A stretch of DNA of 64,000 nt, taken from assembly GCF_027857615.1 (NCBI RefSeq), contig NZ_JAQIFT010000043.1:124001-188000 (forward strand), given 5' to 3'. The DNA comes from Holtiella tumoricola. Lineage in GTDB: Bacteria; Bacillota; Clostridia; Lachnospirales; Cellulosilyticaceae. Below, piece by piece: positions 9,607 through 18,309 of the stretch. Each line of letters begins with the position of its first letter. Position 1 is the first letter of the stretch. Made by a program: the position numbers and the translations under genes. Below the pieces are notes generated by a model. It made no database searches and was not told the origin of the DNA. It worked only from the letters and a program-made list of their open reading frames with translations.

Positions 9607-10512
9607 ATGGATAAGGTTAAAAATACACCTTTAAGAATAGGGTTTCAGTGTTTGAATTATGGTTTTTTTATAGTATTAGCATTTACATGTATCTATCCAT
9701 TCTGGTATTTACTCATTTACTGCTTAAGTGACCCAGTGAGAGTAAATGAAGCACCTTTATATTTTTTACCTAGAGGTTTATCGGTGACGAGTTTTAATCA
9801 AATTTTTCAATTAAAAGGAATATGGAGTGCTTTTCTTATATCAGTACTTAGAACGGTAATAGGGACTATTGTTACAGTAATAAGTTGCGGAATGTTAGGA
9901 TATTTGTTTACTCAAGAGGAAATGCCTTATAGAAAAATTTTATATCGTGCGCTCGTTATTACTATGTACATAGGGGGTGGACTAATCCCTGTCTATCTAA
10001 CAATGAAAAGTTATAACTTACTCAATAACTTTTGGGTATATATATTGCCAAGTGCTGTTTCAGCGTACAATGTCATTTTAATTAAAACATTTATAGAGCA
10101 GTTACCTAAATCCTTAGAAGAGTCAGCGATGATAGATGGTGCTGGATATATAAAGATTTTTACTCATATTATTATTCCTTTATCTAAACCGGTACTTGCA
10201 ACGGTTGCTATGTTTGCAGCAGTAGGCCAATGGAATGCATGGTTTGATAATAATATTTATATGACAAAAGACCATCTTAATACGCTCCAATATCTGCTTT
10301 ATCAATATCTGAATGAATCACAAAGAATTGCTGCGGAGCTCAAAAATGCATCCTCTTTAGGGAGTATAACAGTTCAACAAGCGAGTAGTTTATCCCCTAA
10401 GGCAATTCGTATGGCAATTACTATTGTAGCAAGTATGCCAATTTTCATGGTATATCCTTTTATGCAACGCTATTTTGTAAAAGGGATTACACTAGGGGCT
10501 GTTAAGCAATAA
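9607..10512 (+). CDS. Sugar ABC transporter permease (LplC/YtcP-like)
   Basis: Second membrane subunit of the importer, 301 residues, with six predicted helices and the EAA loop SLEESAMIDGAGYIKIFTHIIIPLSKP. The C-terminal MVYPFMQRYFVKGITLGAVKQ-type ending is typical of the LplC/YtcP group. It begins 16 bases after the first permease with AGAGGGGGAAG as ribosome site. It forms a heterodimer with the LplB-like subunit. The ATPase subunit is not encoded here. Confidence 0.93.
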   Translation: MDKVKNTPLRIGFQCLNYGFFIVLAFTCIYPFWYLLIYCLSDPVRVNEAPLYFLPRGLSVTSFNQIFQLKGIWSAFLISVLRTVIGTIVTVISCGMLGYLFTQEEMPYRKILYRALVITMYIGGGLIPVYLTMKSYNLLNNFWVYILPSAVSAYNVILIKTFIEQLPKSLEESAMIDGAGYIKIFTHIIIPLSKPVLATVAMFAAVGQWNAWFDNNIYMTKDHLNTLQYLLYQYLNESQRIAAELKNASSLGSITVQQASSLSPKAIRMAITIVASMPIFMVYPFMQRYFVKGITLGAVKQ

Positions 10513-10550
10513 ATGAAGAGAGTATAACTTGAAAGTATATAGGTGATGAG

Positions 10551-12362
10551 ATGTTAAAAGAAAAGATATTAAAGCAATTTAAGATAAGATTAGCCATTAT
10601 ACTTATTGGTATAGCAGTTATTATATTATCTTTAAGCTTTGGAATCTGCTATAGGCTCGTAAATAATAAACTCATTGAAAATAGCGAAAAGACATCTCTA
10701 CAAGTCTTTCAGCAAATGGAAAACACAATTAACTTAGTAGCTGATCAAACAGAAAAAATAGTTGCTCAGCTCATGATAGACCGTGATGTACTTAATTTCT
10801 TGCAGGCAGGCAATGAAAATGAATTAAGTATTATCAATAATCACAAAGCATTGATTAAAATGATAGATAAGGTGATCCAACAAAATAGCTTTATAGATGC
10901 AATTGTTCTATTTTCAGAAGATGGGAGAAAAGGGGGAAGCTCACTACATAAAACATATTTTAGTTTAATCCCAAAGAAGCATCCCTTTATAGAATCTGAG
11001 GATTATCAAAAGATTATTGAACAATCCCCCCATTTCGTATGGCTAGGAGGCTATGATAGAGATTACTTTTATAAGAATGATGCTGACAGGATAAGTAATC
11101 ATGAAGGAAATAAAAATTTAGTATTAGCAAAAACAGTTCCTGTTTCAAACAATCAAGGTATTATATTTGTAATGTTGAAAGAAGATATATTTAGGGCTTA
11201 CTATGATGCTAATTCCCATTATGATTATGAAGTATCTATTGTAGATACCGATGGGATGAAAATCTCTTCAGTCAATACTTCGAATATAGGAGAGATCATT
11301 CCCTATATAGAAGATCTAGATCCTCTAAAACAATATGGGAGTATGAGATATAGAGATGAGGAAAAAGATGTTCAAGTCATGTATTACAAATTACCTAAGT
11401 ACAAATGGATGCTGATTAATGAAATTCCAATGCAAGTCTATATCAATGATACTTTAACCATTAGAAATATGATGATTACTATAGTCATCATTACAATAGT
11501 AATTATGGGGGTATTTTTTAGTGTATGGATTATTAGGTATACCAATCCTATACAAAATCTTATTAACGTTATGAGGAAAGTTTCTGATGGAGGGATAGAT
11601 GAAAGGATTACTCAGCATACAAAAGTAGAGGAGTTAGAAGAACTTAATCAGCAATTTAATAACATGTTGGATCAAGTCAAATTCTTTATGGAAGTTGCAG
11701 AGAAAAAAGAACATGAAAAAAGTTTATTAGAAATGCAAACCCTCCAAATGCAAATTAATCCTCATTTCCTTTACAATACAATCAATAGTATTAGGTGGAT
11801 GGCAGTAATGAATGGTGCTGACAATGTAGGTGATGCAATGGTTAATTTGGCAGAACTTCTTAATGCAAGCTTTAGAAAACATACTATTATTTGGGAGATA
11901 GAAGAAGAATTAAAATTTGTGGGTAGCTACACAAAATTGATGATTATAAGATATGGGACAGGAGTGACTTTTGAGATTGAAGTCGAAGAAGCAGTTAAAC
12001 AATACCTGATACCTAAATTTATTATACAACCAATCTTAGAAAATAGTATTAAATATAGAAAAACAGATGGAGAAGTGCTTAGGATACATATACAAATTTA
12101 TGAGCAAGATAGAATCCATATCGTTGTAAAAGATAATGGAGATGGTATATCAAAAGAAAAATTAGATAGAATTAAAGATAGATTAGAGGATAAAATAACG
12201 AGTGAAGACTTAGATGAAAATGAAAGCATTGGGTTATCTAATGTTAATAGAAGACTTAAGCTTTACTATGATGGAAAATATAACTTGCAAATTGAGAGTA
12301 ATGAAGGGCAAGGGACTGAAGTAACCATTAGTATACCGAAACTAAAGTTATGTAATCTATAA
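10551..12362 (+). CDS. YesM-type membrane sensor histidine kinase
   Basis: Two-component sensor, 603 residues. A first membrane helix lies near residues 14-35, an extracellular sensing domain of about 260 residues follows, and a second helix lies near 300-325. A HAMP linker then leads to the His_kinase (PF06580) box QINPHFLYNTINSIRW with phospho-acceptor His405 and a C-terminal HATPase domain with DNGDG and the SIGLSNVNRRL segment. Its position at the end of the binding-protein/permease operon, with a YesN regulator gene upstream, suggests it senses the transported glycan or the loaded binding protein and autoregulates the locus. A strong terminator follows. Confidence 0.93.
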   Translation: MLKEKILKQFKIRLAIILIGIAVIILSLSFGICYRLVNNKLIENSEKTSLQVFQQMENTINLVADQTEKIVAQLMIDRDVLNFLQAGNENELSIINNHKALIKMIDKVIQQNSFIDAIVLFSEDGRKGGSSLHKTYFSLIPKKHPFIESEDYQKIIEQSPHFVWLGGYDRDYFYKNDADRISNHEGNKNLVLAKTVPVSNNQGIIFVMLKEDIFRAYYDANSHYDYEVSIVDTDGMKISSVNTSNIGEIIPYIEDLDPLKQYGSMRYRDEEKDVQVMYYKLPKYKWMLINEIPMQVYINDTLTIRNMMITIVIITIVIMGVFFSVWIIRYTNPIQNLINVMRKVSDGGIDERITQHTKVEELEELNQQFNNMLDQVKFFMEVAEKKEHEKSLLEMQTLQMQINPHFLYNTINSIRWMAVMNGADNVGDAMVNLAELLNASFRKHTIIWEIEEELKFVGSYTKLMIIRYGTGVTFEIEVEEAVKQYLIPKFIIQPILENSIKYRKTDGEVLRIHIQIYEQDRIHIVVKDNGDGISKEKLDRIKDRLEDKITSEDLDENESIGLSNVNRRLKLYYDGKYNLQIESNEGQGTEVTISIPKLKLCNL

Positions 12363-12384
12363 AAAGTATGCCTATGTCGAGTGA

Positions 12385-12428
12385 AACAATAAACCCCTTA
12401 AGAATAATCTTAAGGGGTTTATTGTTTT
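12385..12428 (+). terminator. Strong intrinsic terminator after YesM operon
   Basis: A perfect 19-bp stem (12385-12403 with 12408-12426, core CCCCTTAAG/CTTAAGGGG) closed by a 4-base ATAA loop and ending in TTTT. Confidence 0.93.
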
Positions 12429-12470
12429 GTGAAAATTTACTCTGGAAGCCATACTTTTACAAAGAGTCTA

Positions 12471-12542
12471 TTGTTAATATAGTTTAAATTTACTATAATA
12501 TAAATTGTATTTAGGAAAATTTAATATAAAGTATACAATTTA
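12471..12542 (+). promoter_or_regulatory. Promoter with downstream operator-like dyad
   Basis: TTGTTA (12471-12476) and TATAAT (12494-12499) are 17 bases apart. Immediately downstream, TAAATTGTAT (12501-12510) and its exact reverse complement ATACAATTTA (12533-12542) form a 10-bp dyad with 22 bases between the arms, covering the predicted transcription start. It is placed like an operator for the sensor operon; the protein that binds is unknown. Confidence 0.6.
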
Positions 12543-12634
12543 TGTCTACATGATGTATGAATATATAATTAATTTGAGATTGTATTTGCAGGTTGAGGTT
12601 TTACTTAAAATGAGTTAGGTAAAGTGGAGGGTTT

Positions 12635-13603
12635 ATGGATATGAAGTATAAGCTAGCTATTATGTTGATTCTAGTAATTGTAACGCTAACAGGATGTAGG
12701 CTAAGCTTTGTAATGCAAGGCGAGCAAATAGCCAATAAGAAGCATATACCTAGAAAATTTGGTGCGACGTATATGAATATGAATAATCCTTATTTTATAG
12801 CATTAGATAATAGTATGGAATTAGCTTTAGCAGCAAATGGGGATATTTTGATTACAAGAGATCCAGCACAAGACCAAGAAAAACAAAATGCGCAAATTGA
12901 AGAAATGATAGAAGAAGGGGTTGTAGCTATATTTATAAATCCTGTGGATTGGAAGACGATCAAACCTGCTTTGGAGCAATGTTATGAAGCAGGTGTAGCA
13001 GTATTTAATATTGATACTTATGTTTATGATTTAGATTATGTAGTAGCTTGTATTTTATCGGATAATTATAGTGCAGGTGTACAAATTGCCCAGGATATTA
13101 TGCAAAAGAAGGATGGGGCTAGGATAGCAATCATTAATCATAATAACGTTAACTCTACGGCACTACGTGTTCAAGGTTTTTTGGATACGATAGAAGGGTA
13201 TGAGGAATATGAAGTTGTCTACCAAAAGAGCGGAACAGCAGAGCTTGAAGTTGCAATGGAGATTACAAAGGAAATGATAGATGAGGGGATCACTTTTGAT
13301 GTGATATTGGGGGGGAATGATCCAACGGCATTAGGTGCTTTGGCGGCACTTCAACTGCGTGGTGTTAATTTTGAAGATATATTAATTTATGGAACAGATG
13401 GTTCACCAGATGGAAAAACTATGATTGAAAAAGGATATTTAGAAGGAACCAGTGCGCAATTTCCTATAGAAATAGGAAGAAGAGCAGTGGAATTAGCTTA
13501 TCAGTATTTAGAGGGCGAAGAGATAGAGGGTGAGATTATTATTCCAGTGGAATTGATTACAAGAGATAACTTAGCTAGTTTTGATCCAGATGGTTGGCAA
13601 TAG
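12635..13603 (+). CDS. RbsB-type sugar-binding lipoprotein, sensor-associated paralogue
   Basis: Ligand-binding protein of the periplasmic-binding-protein-like I fold, 322 residues, anchored by Cys21 after a VTLTG lipobox. It is the first gene of an operon with a histidine kinase, a response regulator and a further binding protein, so it probably presents its ligand to the kinase rather than only to a transporter. It is a clear paralogue of the transporter-associated binding protein at 17161: both share GGNDPTALGALAA, a YG-DGSPD segment and the same DGWQ ending. The start at 12635 has GTGGAGGG with good spacing; an in-frame ATG two codons later is less well placed. The ligand is presumably the sugar handled by the operon from 17161 to 23541. 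Confidence 0.9.
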   Translation: MDMKYKLAIMLILVIVTLTGCRLSFVMQGEQIANKKHIPRKFGATYMNMNNPYFIALDNSMELALAANGDILITRDPAQDQEKQNAQIEEMIEEGVVAIFINPVDWKTIKPALEQCYEAGVAVFNIDTYVYDLDYVVACILSDNYSAGVQIAQDIMQKKDGARIAIINHNNVNSTALRVQGFLDTIEGYEEYEVVYQKSGTAELEVAMEITKEMIDEGITFDVILGGNDPTALGALAALQLRGVNFEDILIYGTDGSPDGKTMIEKGYLEGTSAQFPIEIGRRAVELAYQYLEGEEIEGEIIIPVELITRDNLASFDPDGWQ

Positions 13604-13614
13604 GAGGATGTGTA

Positions 13615-14934
13615 ATGAATGCTAGAAAGATACGATTAATCAAACTAGTTATGCTATGTATTAATACTTTAGCCGCACTTTTTCCGGCCGTGTGTATTTA
13701 TATAACATCTAATAGGATATGTGATTTTTATATTGCACGTGATTTTATTGGAAAGATTTCGGCCATACCTAAAAATCCTACAATGATATTAAACACCACA
13801 ATTTTTTTACTTATTTGCCTTTTGATTTCATTTGTTTTAAGAGAATACATATATGGGAAAAACAAACTATTTATATATGGTTCATTAAGCTTTGACTTTA
13901 TTTTATGTATGTCTATTATGGGACTTCAACATTTTAATTATAATGGGATTTTGTTTTGGGTATTTGCTAATCTTATCTACTATGTGCGGGATAAAGTGAA
14001 AATTATGTTTATGTTACTTGCCATGGGAATCTATGTAGGGACTAATTATGAAGTTTTATCTATTCAATCTAATCTTTTTACATTCAGTGAGTATGTAGAG
14101 TATTATGGGGCAACAACCCAGCAGTATTTAGTTGGTATGTATAATGTTTTAGTGTCATTGAACATTGTTGTATTTATTGTATTTTGTATAGATGTTATTC
14201 AAGAACAACAAGGGATCATTGAGGAAGTAAATGCGCTTTATGCTAGACTAACTGCTACTAATACTGAATTACAATGTGCCAATGAAGAATTAAAAGAATA
14301 TGCATTAATAAAAGAAAAAATGGGTGAAACCAAAGAACGTAACCGTCTGGCAAGGGAAATTCATGATACGTTGGGACATACATTAACAGGAATTTCGGTA
14401 GGGCTTGATGCGTGTTTAACGACTATTGAAGGCAATCCCATAGCCACTAAGAAACAATTGGAAATTATATCAAAAGTAACACGAGAAGGTATAGGAGAAG
14501 TACGTAGATCGGTTAATCAGCTACGTCCAGATACACTTGAAAGATTACGCTTAGATTCAGCGCTTCAAACAATGGTAGAAGATATGAAGTCTGTGACAAA
14601 GGCAGATATTAAGTTGCGATATAACTTGAAAAACTATGCTTTTGGTGAAGATGAAGAAACAACTATTTATCATATTGTTCAAGAAAGTATGACGAATGCT
14701 ATACGTCATGGAAAGGCGAGCCGCATAGAAATTGTTATTGATAAAAAGGATGGTGCCATACATATTGAAATACAAGATGATGGCATTGGATGTAAAGAAG
14801 TCAAGAAAGGATTTGGAACCAAACATATGCAAGAACGTATTCAGTTACTACATGGGCATGTATCTTTTGATGGTAGTAATGGATTCCTAGTAAAAGCAGT
14901 TATACCAGTAAGATGGGGGGAAGAATATGATTAA
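13615..14934 (+). CDS. Membrane sensor histidine kinase, HisKA_3 (NarX/DesK) class
   Basis: Sensor kinase of 439 residues. The N-terminal 200 residues hold about six hydrophobic segments with only short external loops, so there is no large ligand-binding domain of its own. A coiled-coil stretch (residues about 205-240) leads to the HisKA_3 box EIHDTLGH with phospho-acceptor His250, then a HATPase domain with QESMTNAIRHG and DDGIGC. The open frame begins at 13594, but AGGAGG at 13602-13607 points to the ATG at 13615. The gene overlaps the response regulator by 8 bases. The lack of an extracellular domain supports the idea that the binding protein encoded just upstream supplies the ligand signal; that is inference. 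Confidence 0.92.
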   Translation: MNARKIRLIKLVMLCINTLAALFPAVCIYITSNRICDFYIARDFIGKISAIPKNPTMILNTTIFLLICLLISFVLREYIYGKNKLFIYGSLSFDFILCMSIMGLQHFNYNGILFWVFANLIYYVRDKVKIMFMLLAMGIYVGTNYEVLSIQSNLFTFSEYVEYYGATTQQYLVGMYNVLVSLNIVVFIVFCIDVIQEQQGIIEEVNALYARLTATNTELQCANEELKEYALIKEKMGETKERNRLAREIHDTLGHTLTGISVGLDACLTTIEGNPIATKKQLEIISKVTREGIGEVRRSVNQLRPDTLERLRLDSALQTMVEDMKSVTKADIKLRYNLKNYAFGEDEETTIYHIVQESMTNAIRHGKASRIEIVIDKKDGAIHIEIQDDGIGCKEVKKGFGTKHMQERIQLLHGHVSFDGSNGFLVKAVIPVRWGEEYD

Positions 14935-15598
14935 GGTTCTTATTGCAGATGACCAAGAGCTTATTCGGGAAAGTTTAAAGGTGGTATTAGATTCCAAGAC
15001 CAATATTGAAGTAACAGGTACAGTAGCTAATGGGCAAGAGGTAATACAAAGTATACGAGAAAGTGCCCCAGATATTATCTTAATGGATATACGTATGCCA
15101 AAAATGGATGGTGTACAATGCACACGCATTGTTAAGGAGTTTAATCCAGTAATTAAGATTATTATTTTAACAACTTTTGATGATGATGAATTTGTATTTG
15201 ATGCTTTAAAATATGGTGCAAGTGGCTATTTATTAAAAGGTGTATCTATGGATGAACTAGTAGCTTCTATTGAAACAGTTTATAGTGGTAGGGCAATGAT
15301 TAATCCGGAGATTGCAACAAAGGTTGTACGTATTTTTTCACAAATGGCAAAAGGTGAACAAGCGATACAGGTAGAAGAAAGATTAGTAGGAGAATTAACA
15401 AAAGCAGAATGGAAAATTGTACGAGAAATAGGAAAAGGTGCTTCTAACAAGGAAATAGCAGAAACATTGTATTTATCAGAAGGAACTGTAAGAAATTATT
15501 TGAGCATCATTTTAAATAAACTCCAGTTACGTGATCGCACCCAATTAGCTATATGGGTTGTTCAATCTCATGAGTTTAAAAATCAGCAACAGGGGTAA
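14927..15598 (+). CDS. NarL/LuxR-type response regulator
   Basis: DNA-binding response regulator of 223 residues. The receiver domain has the acidic pair at residues 8-9, phospho-acceptor Asp54 in LMDIRMPKMDG and a GYLLKG lysine strand. The C-terminal LuxR helix-turn-helix (about 150-212) contains SNKEIAETLYLSEGTVRNYLS. It starts inside the end of the kinase gene behind a GGGGGGAAG site, so the two are translationally coupled and should be cognate partners. Likely targets are its own operon and the sugar transport operon downstream, whose promoter region begins after the next gene. Confidence 0.94.
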   Translation: MIKVLIADDQELIRESLKVVLDSKTNIEVTGTVANGQEVIQSIRESAPDIILMDIRMPKMDGVQCTRIVKEFNPVIKIIILTTFDDDEFVFDALKYGASGYLLKGVSMDELVASIETVYSGRAMINPEIATKVVRIFSQMAKGEQAIQVEERLVGELTKAEWKIVREIGKGASNKEIAETLYLSEGTVRNYLSIILNKLQLRDRTQLAIWVVQSHEFKNQQQG

Positions 15599-15617
15599 GG
15601 AAGTGTGAGAAAGAATA

Positions 15618-16946
15618 ATGACTAAATATAAAGAGGATAAGAAAAGATGGAAGTGTACATTTTTTGTTACTATAGTAGTGATAATTTGTAGTATAGGAGG
15701 GTTAGGCTATCTAGCCAATAAGCCTATTGTACTAGAATTTGGTATGTTTGTAGGAAGTAACTGGGATGTAGCTAATGCCAATAGTTATCAGATTATAGAT
15801 AAAGTTATTGCTGAGTTTGAAAAAGAACATCCGGGCGTTAAGGTTCATTATACAGGTGGTATTAGAAAAACAGATTATGCAGAGTGGTTTGCTCAAAAGA
15901 TCTTAAAAGGAGAAACACCAGACGTAGCTATGATTCTATCAGATGACTTTGATAAGTTAGTATCATTAGGTGTTATACAGAACTTAGATGAACTTATTAA
16001 AAATGATAGATCATTTGATACAAATAAATTTTATGAAAGTGCATTAAATATTGGGGTCTATGAAGATAATCAGTATGCACTTCCTTATGAAGTTGTTCCT
16101 ATGCTGATGTTTGTAAATAAATCTTTGCTCAAACAAGAAGGATTTTTGGTCCCGGAAGACAATTGGACTTGGGATGACTTATATACAATTTGCAGTAAGA
16201 TTACTAAAGACACAGACGGTGACGGTATTATTGACCAGTTTGGTACTTATAATTATGGATGGACAGAACTTTTATATTCTAATGGTGGACAATTATTTAA
16301 TCAAGAAGGAAGTCAGGTATATTTAACAGATCAAAAAGTAATAGACTCTATAAAATTTTTAAAAAAACTTTTAGAATTAAATAAGGGTGTAAAAGTTACT
16401 CAAAATGACTTTGATGCTGGAAAAGTAGCCTTTATGCCTTTATCTTTTGCAGAATATCGTACGTATAAGACATATCCTTATAAAATGAATAAATACACCA
16501 CTTTTAAATGGGATTGTATTACTATGCCAGCAGGTGAGAATGGAAGTAATTTATCAGAAGTAAATGCCCTACTTATGGGTATCAGTAGCCAGAGTAAACA
16601 TAAAGCACTAGCGTGGGAACTTCTTAAAATGTTTACATATAATGAAGCATTTCAGATGGATATTTTTAGATATTCTCAAGGTGCTTCTCCTTTAAAAAAG
16701 GTGACAGGGTCTAAAAAAACAGAGCAAATACTGCGTGAAGATACAGATGATGGTGAAAAAGTTATTGATACAGGTGTATTGAACCATGTGATAGAAAATG
16801 GTGTGAGTACGCCGAAATTTCCTCAGTATAGACAAAGCATGGCTTTAGCTACAGGAGAGGTAGACAAAATATTGAGTGAGGAAAAGGATGTAGAGAATAC
16901 GTTGAAGATTACTCAACGAACTATAGAATCATTGTTGCAAAAATAA
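15618..16946 (+). CDS. Extracellular solute-binding protein family 1, membrane-anchored
   Basis: Binding protein of 442 residues with the periplasmic-binding-protein-like II fold (family 1 sugar-binding, MalE/UgpB kind). The N-terminus has one hydrophobic helix (about residues 12-33) preceded by a strongly basic stretch. A cysteine lies in that helix but the preceding VII does not make a good lipobox, so it may be an uncleaved anchor rather than a lipoprotein. It contains a DTDGDGIIDQFGTY segment of the calcium-loop kind. It closes the sensor operon and has no permease beside it, so a role in sensing, or as an alternate receptor for a transporter elsewhere, is more likely than being part of the RbsABC system, which has its own RbsB-type receptor. 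Confidence 0.88.
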   Translation: MTKYKEDKKRWKCTFFVTIVVIICSIGGLGYLANKPIVLEFGMFVGSNWDVANANSYQIIDKVIAEFEKEHPGVKVHYTGGIRKTDYAEWFAQKILKGETPDVAMILSDDFDKLVSLGVIQNLDELIKNDRSFDTNKFYESALNIGVYEDNQYALPYEVVPMLMFVNKSLLKQEGFLVPEDNWTWDDLYTICSKITKDTDGDGIIDQFGTYNYGWTELLYSNGGQLFNQEGSQVYLTDQKVIDSIKFLKKLLELNKGVKVTQNDFDAGKVAFMPLSFAEYRTYKTYPYKMNKYTTFKWDCITMPAGENGSNLSEVNALLMGISSQSKHKALAWELLKMFTYNEAFQMDIFRYSQGASPLKKVTGSKKTEQILREDTDDGEKVIDTGVLNHVIENGVSTPKFPQYRQSMALATGEVDKILSEEKDVENTLKITQRTIESLLQK

Positions 16947-16961
16947 TTAAATAAAATAGGT

Positions 16962-17005
16962 ACCCTTATGTGATAAGTTAATTTATATACATAAGGGTTA
17001 TTTTT
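16962..17005 (+). terminator. Intrinsic terminator ending the sensor operon
   Basis: ACCCTTATGT (16962-16971) pairs perfectly with ACATAAGGGT (16989-16998), followed by TATTTTTAT. Confidence 0.85.
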
Positions 17006-17035
17006 ATATAAATACTTAGATAAAATAACAATAAA

Positions 17036-17066
17036 TTGAAAAATAATTACAAATGTCATATATAAT
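17036..17066 (+). promoter_or_regulatory. Putative promoter of sugar transport and catabolism operon
   Basis: TTGAAA lies at 17036-17041 with TATATA at 17059-17064 (17-base spacer) or TATAAT at 17061-17066 (19-base spacer). About 95 bases of leader follow before the RbsB-type gene. No clear operator was recognised. Confidence 0.5.
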
Positions 17067-17160
17067 ATGTTACAAAAATCAGGTTTTTTAAAAAAATATT
17101 TGGTGTATTATTAACTCATAATTAATCACGCGTAAATAAAAAATCTTAGGGGGAATTACA

Positions 17161-18189
17161 ATGAAAAAGAAAATGCTAAGTATCCTTATGAGTATGGCTT
17201 TAGTACCTACATTATTAGTAGGATGTGCAGGTCAAGTAACATCTACTCCTGCCAAGACAGAAACAAATACAGCAACTTCTACATCTACTGATACGGGATC
17301 AGAAGAAGCAAAAGATACAACAAAAGAAAAAGATAGTTATGTATTTGGTTATACATGTATGGATGGAACAAATCCTTTCTTTGTTATCTTAGAAAAAACA
17401 ATCAGAGAACAAGTAGAGGCTAATGGTGACAAGCTTATTTCTACAGATCCAGCCAATGATGTATCCTTACAAATTACACAGATTGAAGATATGATTTCTC
17501 AAGGGATAGATGCTATTTTCTTAAACCCAGCAGAAGCAGAAGGTGTTCTTCCTGCACTTGATCAATTAAAAGAAGCAGGTATTCCCATTATTAACTTTGA
17601 TACAGAAGTAGCAGAATTAGAATATGTTGCATCTTATGCAGGTTCAGATAATTACAATGCAGGTTATGTTTGTGGTGAGGATTTAGTTGCTAAATGTCCA
17701 GAAGGTGGAGATATTATTGTTTTAGATTCTCCAACAATGAACTCTATTGTAGATAGAACAAATGGATTCTTAGATGCTATTAAAGATAAAGGATTTAACA
17801 TTGTAGCACAACAAGATGCGAAAGGTAACCTTGAAGTATCAATGGGGATTACAGAAGACTTATTACAAGCACATGGAAATGTTATTGCTATTTTTGGTGG
17901 AAACGACCCAACAGCACTTGGTGCTTTAGCAGCAGCCAATGCAGCTGGTTTAAAAGATGTGAAGATCTATGGTGTTGATGGATCACCAGATATTAAAGCA
18001 GAATTAGCATCTGGAGATTCTTTAATTGCAGGTACAGGTGCACAATCTCCAATTGGTATTGCAAATAAATCAGTAGAGATTATGTATAAAGTAATGGGTG
18101 GAGAAAATGTAGATGCTAGATATCCAGTAGAAACATTCCTTATTACATCTGATAACGTAAATGAATTTGGAACAGATGGATGGCAATAA
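17161..18189 (+). CDS. RbsB-type sugar-binding lipoprotein of ABC importer
   Basis: Surface receptor of the importer encoded by the next two genes, 342 residues, periplasmic-binding-protein-like I fold. The signal peptide ends in LLVG with lipidated Cys22, followed by a Thr/Ser/Glu-rich tether of about 35 residues. Conserved ligand-pocket segments include GTNPFF near the start of the mature fold, GGNDPTALGALAA and YGVDGSPD. The gene follows GGGGG with good spacing and stands first in the operon. It is a paralogue of the sensor-side protein at 12635. A pentose or hexose monosaccharide is the likely ligand, given the RbsA/RbsC partners and the D-lyxose-isomerase-type enzyme in the same operon. 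Confidence 0.94.
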   Translation: MKKKMLSILMSMALVPTLLVGCAGQVTSTPAKTETNTATSTSTDTGSEEAKDTTKEKDSYVFGYTCMDGTNPFFVILEKTIREQVEANGDKLISTDPANDVSLQITQIEDMISQGIDAIFLNPAEAEGVLPALDQLKEAGIPIINFDTEVAELEYVASYAGSDNYNAGYVCGEDLVAKCPEGGDIIVLDSPTMNSIVDRTNGFLDAIKDKGFNIVAQQDAKGNLEVSMGITEDLLQAHGNVIAIFGGNDPTALGALAAANAAGLKDVKIYGVDGSPDIKAELASGDSLIAGTGAQSPIGIANKSVEIMYKVMGGENVDARYPVETFLITSDNVNEFGTDGWQ

Positions 18190-18242
18190 GAAGAAGGGGT
18201 TATTAGAAGTTTAATCTAGTACAGTAAGTTAGAAGTATATAC

Positions 18243-18285
18243 AGAAAGTGCTTTGTTCTAAAGGAATAGGATAAAGCACTTTTCT
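18243..18285 (+). terminator. Intercistronic attenuator hairpin after RbsB-type gene
   Basis: AAAGTGCTTT (18245-18254) pairs perfectly with AAAGCACTTT (18273-18282) and is followed by TCT. It lies between the receptor gene and the ATPase gene, the same arrangement as at 8582, and would give excess receptor over transporter. Confidence 0.65.
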
Positions 18286-18309
18286 AACATAGAAGAAGTA
18301 GGTGATAAC

